64,000 bases of DNA, taken from the NCBI GenBank assembly GCA_049517675.1, contig JBEKRV010000022.1:1-64000 (forward strand), written 5' to 3'. The stretch comes from Bog-756 sp049517675 (GTDB taxonomy: Bacteria; Actinomycetota; Acidimicrobiia; Acidimicrobiales; RAAP-2). Below, piece by piece: positions 8,891 through 16,724 of the stretch. The translations under genes were made by a program, and so were the position numbers. Position 1 is the first letter of the stretch. Each line of letters opens with the position of its first letter. The notes under the pieces are model-generated. The model saw nothing but the letters and a program-made list of their open reading frames with translations. It did no database searches and was not told where the DNA came from.

Positions 8891-10728
8891 GCCCCCACCG
8901 CCCCGGGCGCGCCACCCGCACCGGCCGGGGTGGCGACCGGTGTCGGCGCTTCCGGGACGTGGTTCCCGGACGCAGTACCCCCGGACGCAGATCCCCCGGA
9001 CGCAGTACCCCCGGAGCCGGGATCCAGTCCGGCTCGGGTGAGCTGCGCTCGCAGCCGACTCGCGTAGGCATCGGCCTCGACACGGATCCTCTCGGCATCC
9101 CAACCGAGTTCGGGTCCGATCAGTTCGGCCACCTTCGGAGCCGCTTCGGCGGCGGCACGGGCGTCCCGGTAGGAGGACTGGGTGCGGCGGTCGAGCACGT
9201 CCGACACCGACCCGGCCATCTCGCGGCGCACGGCGTACAACGCCTCGACGGTCAGGTACGGGAGCCCGGCGACGAGCGGCTCGAGGAGCTCGGGCCTGCC
9301 CTCGGCCATGGCCAGGACCGCGCCTGCGTCGGTTCCGAATCGGCCGTTGAGGTGGGTCGCCCGCGTGGCGACGGGATCGGACGGGTCTGGTCGGACGTTC
9401 GCCCCTGCGCCCCCGGCCTTCGGGGAGGTCCTGCGGCCCGGCGGGGCCCCGTGCAGTCGCAGGTTCTTGGTCCGACAGGTGAGTCCCCGGCGGCCGAGTG
9501 CCGACACGGCGACGTCGACGGTGTCCTCGGCCATCTTGCGATAGGTGGTGAGCTTGCCCCCCGTGACCGTGATCAGGCCGCCGGGCGAGGTCCGCACCGT
9601 GTGGCGCCGGGACAGGTCGGCGGTGCGCTCGCTCGACGCTCCCTTCTGCTCGGGGGCGAGCAACGGTCGGAGCCCCGACCAGATCCCGGTGATGTCGGCC
9701 CGGGACAGCTCCCGCGTCGAAACCGCATTGGCGGCCCCGAGGATGTAGTCGACGTCCTCGGGTGTGCACGACGGGTCGTCGAGCGGACCGTCCCAGGGGG
9801 TGTCGGTGGTGCCCAGGTAGACCTGATCGCCCCAGGACACCACGAAGATCGACCGTTTGTCCTGCCGGACCGGGATGACGGCGGCGATGTCGCAGGGGAA
9901 GGCCTCCTCGGGCACCGTGATGTGGACGCCCTTGGCCGGACGGATGGAGTGCGGGTCCCGCTGCTCGTCGAGGGTCCGTACCTCGTCGGACCAGACACCG
10001 GCGGCGTTGATCACGACCGATGCCCGGATGTCGAAGGGCTCGGCGCCGTCGGGGCAGACCGTGGCGCCGCACACCCGCCCGGAGGCGTCGGCCACCAGAC
10101 CGGTCACCGGGGTGTGGTTTGCGGCGGTGGCGCCGTGGTCGAGCACGGCGGTGCGGAGCACGGTGAGGGTCAGCCGGGAGTCGTCGGAGCGTGCGTCCCA
10201 GTAGAGGAACCCGGCGACCAGGTGGTCGGCGCGGAGGGTGGGCATGTGGGACAGAGCCTGCTCGCGGGTGACCTTCTCGTGACGGCGCCCGATGCGTACC
10301 CCGCCGGTCAGGTCGTACAGCCACAGGGCTGTCCGGTACACCCGGGCGACGCTCTTGTTGACGACGCCCGACTTGCCGAAGAGCGGGATGAGGAAGGGCA
10401 GCGGGGTGACCAGGTGGGGAGCGTTGTCGAGGAGGCGCTGGCGCTCCGCCAGGTTCTCGAAGACGAGTCGGTATTCGTGCTGTTGCAGGTAGCGGAGGCC
10501 GCCATGGATGAGCTTCGACGATTTCGACGAGGTGCCCGAGGCGAAGTCGCTCTTCTCCACCAGGGCGGTCTTCAGTCCCCGGCTGGCCGCGTCGAGGGCG
10601 ACCCCGGCACCGGTGATCCCTCCCCCGACGACCAGGACATCGAAGCTCTCGCCGGCCAGGCGTGCGAGCGCCCGGTCGCGTCGGAACGTGTCGGCGTGGG
10701 CCGCCGATGGTTTCGCGGGATCGGGCAT
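8887..10728 (-). CDS. glpD: Aerobic glycerol-3-phosphate dehydrogenase
   Basis: FAD enzyme that oxidises sn-glycerol 3-phosphate to dihydroxyacetone phosphate and gives electrons to quinone. N-terminal FAD motif VVGGGITGAGVALDAASRG is followed by the GlpD signature FASGTSSKSSKLIHGGLRYL; later VINAAGVWSD, a typical GlpD AAGVW motif, and GGKLTTYRKMAEDTV. The C-terminal GlpD domain (about 420-560) is present. ATG 10728 is chosen because the similarity starts soon after it; the frame could extend to a TTG at 10821, but that would run through the promoter. The last ~50 residues are a low-complexity Gly/Ala/Ser/Pro tail with a tandem repeat. First gene of a three-gene operon, divergent from the PerR-type gene. 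Confidence 0.92.
   Translation of the reverse strand: MPDPAKPSAAHADTFRRDRALARLAGESFDVLVVGGGITGAGVALDAASRGLKTALVEKSDFASGTSSKSSKLIHGGLRYLQQHEYRLVFENLAERQRLLDNAPHLVTPLPFLIPLFGKSGVVNKSVARVYRTALWLYDLTGGVRIGRRHEKVTREQALSHMPTLRADHLVAGFLYWDARSDDSRLTLTVLRTAVLDHGATAANHTPVTGLVADASGRVCGATVCPDGAEPFDIRASVVINAAGVWSDEVRTLDEQRDPHSIRPAKGVHITVPEEAFPCDIAAVIPVRQDKRSIFVVSWGDQVYLGTTDTPWDGPLDDPSCTPEDVDYILGAANAVSTRELSRADITGIWSGLRPLLAPEQKGASSERTADLSRRHTVRTSPGGLITVTGGKLTTYRKMAEDTVDVAVSALGRRGLTCRTKNLRLHGAPPGRRTSPKAGGAGANVRPDPSDPVATRATHLNGRFGTDAGAVLAMAEGRPELLEPLVAGLPYLTVEALYAVRREMAGSVSDVLDRRTQSSYRDARAAAEAAPKVAELIGPELGWDAERIRVEADAYASRLRAQLTRAGLDPGSGGTASGGSASGGTASGNHVPEAPTPVATPAGAGGAPGAVGA
8966..9010. repeat. 15-bp tandem repeat at the 3' end of glpD, 3 copies
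   Basis: Three copies of ccggacgcagtaccc (the middle one with two changes). In glpD they encode alternating GTASG and GSASG units close to the C-terminus. Confidence 0.9.
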
Positions 10729-10816
10729 GGGGAGAGCCTGCCACAGGTGTGGGTGACGGCCTGGAGGCGCACAGGGCCGGCCGCAGGGCCGGACGGCTAC
10801 CGGGATGGACGAAGTC

Positions 10817-10829
10817 GACAATGATTGTC
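10817..10829. promoter_or_regulatory. Fur/PerR-type operator palindrome
   Basis: GACAATGATTGTC is a perfect 6-1-6 inverted repeat that resembles the core of Fur-family boxes (GATAATGATTATC type). It covers the -35 box of the divergent Fur-family gene and, on the other strand, a possible -35 (TTGTCG 10821-10816 with TAGCCG 10799-10794, weak) for glpD. Autoregulation by the adjacent regulator is the simplest reading. Confidence 0.7.
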
Positions 10830-10854
10830 AACTAACAACTCTTGGTGTTAATAT
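10825..10854 (+). promoter_or_regulatory. Promoter of the PerR-type gene (leaderless)
   Basis: TTGTCA at 10825-10830, an 18-base spacer and TAATAT at 10849-10854. Only six bases separate the -10 box from the GTG at 10861, so the transcript should begin at or next to the start codon. No Shine-Dalgarno sequence is present. Confidence 0.7.
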
Positions 10855-10860
10855 CCGTGC

Positions 10861-11316
10861 GTGCGCACGCCAGAGGAGCTGACCGAGGTGTTCCGGACCT
10901 CCGGTCGGAAGGTGACGGCACAACGGCAGTGCATCTTCCGCATTCTCCAGGGCGACGAGACGCACCCGTCCGCGGAGGCTGTCCATGCCGCAGCTGCGCT
11001 CGAGATGGAGACCATCTCGTTGAAGACCGTGTACCAGACCCTCCACGACCTCTCCGAGCTCGGTGAGATCGTCCCTCTCGATGTCGGGACGGGGATGACC
11101 CGCTTCGACCCCAATGTCGACGATCCCCACCACCATCTGGTGTGCCGGAGCTGTGGGAGCGTCCGCGACCTGATCGTCGACTTCCCCGAGCTGTCCATCC
11201 CCGATGGCGCCGAGCTCGGGTTCGAGCTCGGCTCGGCCGAGGTGATCTTCCGCGGACTCTGCCCTGCGTGTCGGACGGGGACCGACCCCGACCGGCAGAC
11301 GGCCGCCGCGCCTTGA
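10861..11316 (+). CDS. Fur family transcriptional regulator, probably PerR-type
   Basis: 151 residues. Winged-helix DNA-binding half (about 1-75, with VTAQRQCIFRIL and TISLKTVYQTLHDLSELG), then the Fur metal-binding half with DPHHHLVCRSCGSVRDL (His-rich site and first CxxC) and CPAC near residue 139 (second CxxC, structural zinc). It heads rubrerythrin, an Fe-S oxidoreductase and DUF3501, so peroxide sensing (PerR) is a better guess than iron (Fur) or zinc (Zur), but the sequence alone does not separate them. The GTG start fits the leaderless promoter, and a palindromic operator overlaps that promoter. Confidence 0.88.
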   Translation: MRTPEELTEVFRTSGRKVTAQRQCIFRILQGDETHPSAEAVHAAAALEMETISLKTVYQTLHDLSELGEIVPLDVGTGMTRFDPNVDDPHHHLVCRSCGSVRDLIVDFPELSIPDGAELGFELGSAEVIFRGLCPACRTGTDPDRQTAAAP

Positions 11317-11354
11317 CCCGAACCGACCCGACCTGACCCGAACCGACCCGAACC
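11315..11354. repeat. 10-bp tandem repeat after the perR-type gene
   Basis: Four copies of gacccgaacc (the second is gacccgacct), the first starting inside the TGA stop codon; degenerate copies continue to about 11372. It fills most of the gap to the rubrerythrin gene. Confidence 0.85.
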
Positions 11355-11401
11355 GAACCGACCGAAACCGGACCAGAGCAAGCGAACCAGGAAGGAACAC
11401 C

Positions 11402-11821
11402 GTGCCCCCACTCAAGGACAGCAAGACCGAGGCGAACCTCAAGGAGGCCTTCGCCGGAGAGAGTCAGGCCAACCGCCGCTACCTCTATTTCGCCCAGAAG
11501 GCCGACGTCGAGGGTTACCCGGACGTGGCCGCCCTCTTCCGCTCGGTCGCCGAGGGTGAGACCGGCCACGCATTCGGCCACTTCGACTTCCTGCGCGAAG
11601 TGGGCGACCCGGTCACGGGCGCAGTCGTCGGTGCGACCGAGGACAACCTCAAGTCGGCGATCGAGGGAGAGACGTACGAGTACTCGGAGATGTACCCGGG
11701 CTTCGCCCGCACTGCACGCGACGAGGGATTCGACGAGATCGCCGAATGGTTCGAGACGCTGGCTCGCGCCGAAAAGAGCCACGCCGGCCGTTTCACGGAG
11801 GGCCTGACATCGGTCGCCTGA
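11402..11821 (+). CDS. rbr: Rubrerythrin
   Basis: 139-residue diiron ferritin-like protein that would reduce hydrogen peroxide. The pairs of carboxylate ligands are visible as AFAGESQANRRYLYFA and SVAEGETGHAFGH in the first half, then AIEGETYEYSEMY and TLARAEKSHAGRF in the second half. There is no C-terminal rubredoxin domain, so it is a short rubrerythrin that needs an external electron donor; the Fe-S protein downstream is a candidate. GTG 11402 follows a good ribosome site (AAGGA, about 7 bases upstream). Confidence 0.92.
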   Translation: MPPLKDSKTEANLKEAFAGESQANRRYLYFAQKADVEGYPDVAALFRSVAEGETGHAFGHFDFLREVGDPVTGAVVGATEDNLKSAIEGETYEYSEMYPGFARTARDEGFDEIAEWFETLARAEKSHAGRFTEGLTSVA

Positions 11822-11826
11822 GTCGT

Positions 11827-11870
11827 CGGCGGGGATGATCGGAGCGGGGCCGCCGCACTCATCCCTGCCG
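11827..11870 (+). terminator. Stem-loop between rubrerythrin and the Fe-S gene
   Basis: A 12-bp stem (CGGCGGGGATGA against TCATCCCTGCCG, one G-T pair) closes a 20-base loop directly after the rubrerythrin stop. There is no T-run, so it may be an attenuator or mRNA-processing element within the operon rather than a full terminator. Confidence 0.5.
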
Positions 11871-11929
11871 AGGGCCGCGTCGGGCAGTGGCGCCCGACGG
11901 GTTCCACGGCGGCGCACCGAGGAAGAGCC

Positions 11930-13267
11930 ATGACCACTACCTACACTCCGGACGATCCTGTCTACCTGGACGAGGGCGACCTGAGGGCCGAGCTCGGACG
12001 GGTCTTCGACCTCTGCCACGGGTGCCGACTGTGCTTCAACCTCTGCCCGTCATTCCCGACCATGTTCGCCTTGGTCGACGCCAGGGACGGCGATGTCGCC
12101 GCCATGACGGGGGACGAGCAGGACCAGGTGGTCGACGAGTGCTACCAGTGCAAGCTCTGCTATCCGAAGTGTCCGTACGTCCCGCCCCACGAGTGGCAGC
12201 TCGACTTCCCGAGGCTGATGATGCGGGCCCACGCCGTACGGCACGCCAACCGCCTTCCGGCGAGGGAGCGGGTCACCGACCAGGTCCTCGGACGGACCGA
12301 TCTGATCGGCAAGGTGGCGACCGCTGCCGCCCCGGTGGTCAACGCCCTCACCGGCACCCCCGGGTCCCTGGCCCGGAGGCTGATGGAGAGGACGGCGGGG
12401 ATGGCTTCGCAGCGCCTGCTCCCCCCGTACGCCCGCACCCGGTTCTCCACCTGGTTCGGACGCCGGGTCGTCGGGACCGCGCCGCGGTCCGCCGCCGGTG
12501 CCACTCAGGGCGAGGTCTCCGTCTTCCCGACCTGCTTCATCGAGTACATGGAGCCGGCGATCGGCCAGGATCTGGTCAAGGTCTACGAGCACAACGGCGT
12601 CGGGTGCTCACTACCCCGAGGGACCGTGTGCTGCGGTGCCCCGTGGCTCCACCAGGGAAACATCAAGGAATTCACCAAGGCAGCCACGACGAATGTCGCG
12701 GCGCTGGCCACCGAGGTCCGGGCGGGCAGGGACGTCGTCGTGGTCCAGCCCACGTGTGCCTACGTGGTCAGGAAGGACTACCCGCTCTACCTGGCCGGCA
12801 CGCCTCTCGCCGCGGACGCCGAGCTGGTGGCCGAGCACACCTCCGATCCAGCCGAGTACCTGATGGCGCTCCACCGGGGCGAGGGGACAACGCTGGACAC
12901 CGAGTTCCCCGGGCGTGAGTCTGGTGCGGTCCCCGACCACGTCACGTACCACGTCGCCTGTCATCTACAGGCCCAGCACATCGGACTCAAGAGCCGCGAT
13001 CTCCTGAAGGTGGCCGGGGTGCGAACCACACTGGTCCAGCGGTGCTCGGGGATCGACGGGACATGGGGATACCGGGCCGAGAACTACGAGCGGGCCCGCA
13101 ATGTCGCGGGACCCATGGCGAGGGAGATCACGGAGGCTGGGAACGACGTCGTGTGCGGTGACTGCCATCTGGCCAATGGGGCCATCGACCAGGAGACCGG
13201 GACCAGGCCCGTGCACCCGATCCAACTGGTGGCCCGGGCCTACGGGATCCCGCAGGAGGACACGTGA
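11930..13267 (+). CDS. Heterodisulfide-reductase/GlpC-like Fe-S oxidoreductase
   Basis: 445 residues. Two [4Fe-4S] motifs near the N-terminus: CHGCRLCFNLCP (about 27-38) and CYQCKLCYPKCP (about 68-79). Two cysteine-rich CCG-type domains follow: CCGAPW (about 236) and later ACHLQAQHIG with RCSGIDGTWG and CGDCH. This is the architecture of GlpC/HdrB/D-like electron-transfer subunits. It lacks a flavin domain. ATG 11930 has GAGGAAGAG upstream. Linked rubrerythrin / Fe-S / DUF3501 genes recur in other bacteria, so a role in passing electrons to rubrerythrin is a reasonable inference but untested here. Confidence 0.85.
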   Translation: MTTTYTPDDPVYLDEGDLRAELGRVFDLCHGCRLCFNLCPSFPTMFALVDARDGDVAAMTGDEQDQVVDECYQCKLCYPKCPYVPPHEWQLDFPRLMMRAHAVRHANRLPARERVTDQVLGRTDLIGKVATAAAPVVNALTGTPGSLARRLMERTAGMASQRLLPPYARTRFSTWFGRRVVGTAPRSAAGATQGEVSVFPTCFIEYMEPAIGQDLVKVYEHNGVGCSLPRGTVCCGAPWLHQGNIKEFTKAATTNVAALATEVRAGRDVVVVQPTCAYVVRKDYPLYLAGTPLAADAELVAEHTSDPAEYLMALHRGEGTTLDTEFPGRESGAVPDHVTYHVACHLQAQHIGLKSRDLLKVAGVRTTLVQRCSGIDGTWGYRAENYERARNVAGPMAREITEAGNDVVCGDCHLANGAIDQETGTRPVHPIQLVARAYGIPQEDT

Positions 13268-13878
13268 ACGCCGGACCGCTCACGCTCGCCGACATCGCCG
13301 ACCAGCGCGCCTACGAGCGCGAGCGGAACGAGTTCCGCCGCATGGTCATCGCCGCGAAGAAGCTGCGCCGGATCACCGTGGGCCCGGTGGTCACCCTGAC
13401 CTTTGAGAATCGGATGACCATGCGTTTCCAGGTCCAGGAGATGGCACGCGCCGAAAGGATGACCACCGACGAACAGATCCAGCGCGAGCTCGACGCCTAC
13501 AACCGGCTCCTGCCCGGCCCGGACGAACTGTCGGCCACACTCTTCTTGGAGTTCACGACGGAGGAGCAGCTCAGAACCTGGCTGACGACGCTTGTCGGTA
13601 TCGAGCGGTCGGCGGTCCTCCTGATCGGCGAAGGCACGGGGACCAGGATGGTCCGCTCCCTCCCCGAATCCGAGCACCAGTCCCATCTCACCCGGCACGA
13701 GGTCACGTCGGCCGTGCACTACGTACGCTTCCCACTGGGCCCGGACGGAGTGGCCGCCTTCCGTGCCGGCCCGGTGTCATTGCTCATCGACCACCCGAAT
13801 TACCCGGACGGACGACCAGGGGTCGTGCTCTCCGACACCACGTGTTCGGAGCTGGCCGGAGATCTCGCCGGACGCTGA
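13264..13878 (+). CDS. DUF3501 family protein
   Basis: 204-residue cytoplasmic protein of unknown function, recognised by RRITVGPVVTLTFENR followed by TMRFQVQEMARAERM, the conserved core of DUF3501. Start GTG 13264 overlaps the Fe-S oxidoreductase stop as GTGA, so the two are translationally coupled. No catalytic motif is evident. Its constant company with rubrerythrin and the Fe-S protein suggests an accessory role in the same oxidative-stress system. Confidence 0.85.
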   Translation: MNAGPLTLADIADQRAYERERNEFRRMVIAAKKLRRITVGPVVTLTFENRMTMRFQVQEMARAERMTTDEQIQRELDAYNRLLPGPDELSATLFLEFTTEEQLRTWLTTLVGIERSAVLLIGEGTGTRMVRSLPESEHQSHLTRHEVTSAVHYVRFPLGPDGVAAFRAGPVSLLIDHPNYPDGRPGVVLSDTTCSELAGDLAGR

Positions 13879-13891
13879 CTGCGACGGCTCG

Positions 13892-14665
13892 CTACTCGCC
13901 CCTGAACTCCGGCGGACGCCGCTCCATCGAGGCGGCGATCCCCTCGCGGAAGTCGGAGGTCTCCATCAGGCGGAGTTGCTCGGCCCGCTCGTGATCGACC
14001 ATCGCCGAGAATTCGCCGATCACGCCGGACCGGAGTGTGTGTCGTATCGACTGCACGGCAAGTGGAGCCGAGCCCGCGATCTCGGCAGCGAGATCGCGGG
14101 CTCCGGCCCGGGGATCGTCGTCCAGGCGGTCGCACAGGCCGATGGCGAGTGCCTCATCCCCGTCGATCCTGCGTCCGGTCACCAGCAGGTCGAGGGCCTT
14201 CTGCCGCCCGACCGTCGACGGCAGCGTCAGCGAGATCCCGAACCCCTGGTGGAACCCGAGCTGGACGAAATTGGCCGCGAATCGGCTGGACGGTGCCGCC
14301 ACCCGGAAGTCGCCGACCAGCGCGAGTCCCATGCCGCCGCCGATGGCCGAACCCTGTACCGCGACCACGATCGGGAGCGGACTGTCGATCAAGGACCGGG
14401 CGTTTCCGTAGAGGGTGGCCAGTGCCCCGGGTTCCGGCTTGCCGGCCGCGCCGAAGTCGAGGCCTGCGCAGAAGTGCCTGCCCTCCGAGCACAGGACCAC
14501 CGCCCGGGCCCCGGCGGCCGCGGCCCAGTCGATGGACTGGACCACGCCGGACAGCAGGGCCGCGTCGAAGTAGTTCGCCGGGGGCCGGTGCATCTCCACC
14601 TCGGCAACCCGCGTACCGGCAACGGCGACGGTCACGTCGCCGAACGCCGCGCCCCCTCCGGTCAT
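13892..14665 (-). CDS. Enoyl-CoA hydratase/isomerase (crotonase) family, catalytic glutamates absent
   Basis: 257-residue crotonase-fold protein. The oxyanion-hole segments are recognisable (GRHFCAGLDF and GSAIGGGMGLAL), so acyl-CoA binding is expected. Compared with the classical hydratase, the first catalytic Glu (in GGGCELA) is Gly here (GGGMGLA), and the second (FGQPEI) is Phe (FAANFV). Ordinary hydration is therefore unlikely; isomerase, hydrolase or another crotonase reaction is possible. ATG 14665 follows a strong GGAGGAGG site. It is downstream of and close to a CaiB-type CoA-transferase gene, separated by a 53-bp duplication. Confidence 0.82.
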   Translation of the reverse strand: MTGGGAAFGDVTVAVAGTRVAEVEMHRPPANYFDAALLSGVVQSIDWAAAAGARAVVLCSEGRHFCAGLDFGAAGKPEPGALATLYGNARSLIDSPLPIVVAVQGSAIGGGMGLALVGDFRVAAPSSRFAANFVQLGFHQGFGISLTLPSTVGRQKALDLLVTGRRIDGDEALAIGLCDRLDDDPRAGARDLAAEIAGSAPLAVQSIRHTLRSGVIGEFSAMVDHERAEQLRLMETSDFREGIAASMERRPPEFRGE

Positions 14666-14730
14666 CGGTCCTCCTCCGGTCGCCGCGCCCCCGCCGATTG
14701 TCGCGCCCCTCCGGTCATCGGTCCTCCTCG
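14659..14730. repeat. Direct duplication of a ribosome site and start codon
   Basis: The segment with AGGAGGACCGATGACCGGAG (minus strand) occurs twice, 53 bp apart, around 14718 and 14665. The second copy serves the crotonase gene. The first copy opens an 18-codon frame (14718 to 14662) that begins in an ATGA overlap with the CoA-transferase stop and ends in an ATGA overlap with the crotonase start. Confidence 0.85.
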
Positions 14731-15905
14731 GTTCGTTCCGCCCGGATCGGCCGGGCCGTGTGCGTGGTCTCCCGATCGGCCGCCTCGGCCAGGACCTCGT
14801 CGTTGTGCTGGCCACTCATGGCGGCGTGACGGCGCACGGTCGGACCGGGGAAGGCGGAGAACCGAACCGGCTGGGGGATCACCTTGTAGCGGCCGGCGAC
14901 CGGGTGAACGTCTTCGGGTAGCGCGTCCACGAGGTCCTCGAGGGTGGACACCGCTGACGCCGGAATCCGTGCACCGGCGCAGAACGCCAGCCACTCGCCG
15001 GTGGTGCGTCGGGCCAGGATGGCCGCAACGTCGCGGTAGAGGGAGTCGGCATGGGCGATCCGGGACCTGGCACTCCTGATCCGGTCGTCCTCGGCGAGAT
15101 CGGGCCTCCCGCCCTCGCGGAACAGGTCCTCGTAGTTCTCCCGGGTGTAGGCGAGGACGTTGATCCAGCCGTCTGCCGTGCGTTGGGGCTGGCGCTCCGG
15201 GTTGAGGATCCGTGGGTAGCCCGGAGGGCCCTGCGGGGGAACGGCGGTGGCGGCCCCGGCGTGCTCGACCAGGGTGAACGCCGTCATCACGTCGATCATC
15301 GGGATCTCGACCCGCTGCCCTTCGCCGGTGCGCTCCCGGTGGAACAGCGCGGCCAGTACGGCGTAGGCGATGGTGAGCCCGCTCACCTTGTCGGCCACCA
15401 GGGTGGGGACGAGCACCGGATCACCGCCCTGGCGACGGAACGTGTCGGGGATGCCCGAACCGGCCTGGATGACGTCGTCGTATGCGGGTGCGTCGGCCTC
15501 CGGGGAGTCGGAGGGGTATCCCTGGGCCTGGCAGAAGACGATGTCCGGGCGCACCTCGGCGACGTCCTCGTAGGTCAGCCGGAGCCGGCCCAGCGTGCCC
15601 GGCCGCAAATTGGTGACGATCGCGTCGACGGTGGCGGCGATGGTCAGGATCCGCTCACGGTCGACCGGATCCTTCAGATCGAGGACTACGTTCCGCTTGT
15701 TCCGGAGCAGGTTGAGGGCGACTCCGGACAGTTCGGAGACCGGCCCTGCCGTCATGACGCGGCTGAGTGATCCCCTCGGGTCCTCGACGGTGATCACGTC
15801 GGCGCCGAGGTCGCCGAGGATCTGGGTGGCCAGGGGCCCCATGATGACCGAACTCAGGTCGAGCACGCGCACGCCGTGCAGCGGGCCCGGGGAGGTCGAT
15901 GGCAT
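14715..15905 (-). CDS. CaiB/BaiF (class III) CoA-transferase
   Basis: 396 residues. It moves CoA between carboxylic acids. Typical sequence: GVRVLDLSSVIMGPLATQILGDLGADVI at the N-terminus, then NKRNVVLDLKDP, AYDDVIQAGSGIPD around the expected catalytic Asp, and DGWINVLAYTRENYEDLF in the C-terminal domain. ATG 15905 has GGAGG about 10 bases upstream; the frame extends to 16127 but without family similarity. Likely co-transcribed with the crotonase gene downstream. The substrate cannot be read from the sequence. Confidence 0.88.
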   Translation of the reverse strand: MPSTSPGPLHGVRVLDLSSVIMGPLATQILGDLGADVITVEDPRGSLSRVMTAGPVSELSGVALNLLRNKRNVVLDLKDPVDRERILTIAATVDAIVTNLRPGTLGRLRLTYEDVAEVRPDIVFCQAQGYPSDSPEADAPAYDDVIQAGSGIPDTFRRQGGDPVLVPTLVADKVSGLTIAYAVLAALFHRERTGEGQRVEIPMIDVMTAFTLVEHAGAATAVPPQGPPGYPRILNPERQPQRTADGWINVLAYTRENYEDLFREGGRPDLAEDDRIRSARSRIAHADSLYRDVAAILARRTTGEWLAFCAGARIPASAVSTLEDLVDALPEDVHPVAGRYKVIPQPVRFSAFPGPTVRRHAAMSGQHNDEVLAEAADRETTHTARPIRAERTEEDR

Positions 15906-16304
15906 AGGGGCGGTCCTCCGGTGCGGTGCCGGGACGTGCCGGACGGTGCGGCGGCCCGGGCGGGGATCCAATGGTAGCGATCCGAACTGACCGGCCGGGG
16001 ACGGACGCCTGTTCGGGCCGGGGCGGTCCCTTCGTGGGTGCGCGACCGAGAGCCCGAGAGGCGGCTCGGTGAGGGCGAACGGCGTGGCACGCCTGTCGTC
16101 GAAGGCATCGGCGGCGATCGTCCGCACGTCCGCTCCCTCGGTCGCCCTTCCTGGTCAGCTGGGGTGGTCCGGGTCCGGCAAGGTTCCCGGCCAGGTCGCC
16201 GCCAGGTGCTGCTCCCATGGTGGATGCGTCGCCCGTGGGGCGGCCCGCTCGGTGCTTCAGGCATCCGGCGGCGAGGCACCCCGGTGCACCCGAAGGGAAG
16301 ACAG
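15906..16304. other. 399-base gap with no gene supported
   Basis: Divergent intergenic region between the CoA-transferase and ssb. A frame upstream of ssb stays open from 16038 but is Arg/Gly-rich and looks like a GC-driven artefact. A TACCAT (minus strand, near 15975) could be a -10 box for the CoA-transferase. The ssb ribosome site GAAGGGAA lies at its right end. Confidence 0.5.
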
Positions 16305-16724
16305 ATGAGCAGCGCAACGACCACGACGATTGTCGGGAACCTGACCAGGGACCCCGAGATCCGCTACACCCGCGACGGCCAAGCCACCACCAATCTGGGG
16401 GTGGCGGCCAACCGGAGATGGCAGAACCGCGAAACCAACGAATGGGAGGAGTCGACCTCCTTCTTCGACGTGGTGATCTGGCGGGACCTCGCCGAGAACG
16501 TGGCCCTCAGCCTCACCAAGGGGATGCGGGTCATCGTGACCGGTCGGCTCGAGCAACGAAGCTGGGAGACCGAGGACGGCGACAAGCGGTTCAAGGTGGA
16601 GATCGTCGCGGACGAGGTCGGGGCGGCCCTGCGATTCGCCACCGTCGACGTCCACCGGGTGGTGAGGCCGGCCACCGACGGCGGCGCCGGGACGTCGTTC
16701 GGCGAGGAGCCGGCCGGTGGATGA
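16305..16724 (+). CDS. ssb: Single-stranded DNA-binding protein (OB fold)
   Basis: 139 residues. Starts TTIVGNLTRDPEIRYTRDGQ and continues with LGVAANRRWQNRETNEWEESTSFFDVVIW, the core of the bacterial SSB OB fold; KGMRVIVTGRLEQRSWETEDG matches the later strands. The C-terminus is short (ends EEPAGG) and lacks the acidic DDDIPF-like tip of the main replication SSB, so it may be a second, specialised SSB. ATG 16305 has GAAGGGAAG upstream. Co-translated with a micro-ORF. Confidence 0.9.
   Translation: MSSATTTTIVGNLTRDPEIRYTRDGQATTNLGVAANRRWQNRETNEWEESTSFFDVVIWRDLAENVALSLTKGMRVIVTGRLEQRSWETEDGDKRFKVEIVADEVGAALRFATVDVHRVVRPATDGGAGTSFGEEPAGG

Noticed and set aside
10794..10821. Firm glpD promoter (TTGTCG, 16 bases, TAGCCG)
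   Set aside because: The -10 box is poor. I kept it only as a possibility within the Fur-box entry.
8959..10824. 621-codon plus-strand frame opposite glpD
   Set aside because: Antisense to a gene with clear GlpD motifs; composition is typical of GC-rich antisense frames, and no domain is recognisable.
8891..10831. Upstream extension of the AGPS-like frame (over 1100 codons in all)
   Set aside because: It is the shadow of glpD in another frame; GTG 8890 overlapping the glpD stop is the better start.
16038..16304. N-terminal extension of ssb
   Set aside because: No SSB similarity before residue MSSATTTT, and a proper ribosome site precedes ATG 16305.
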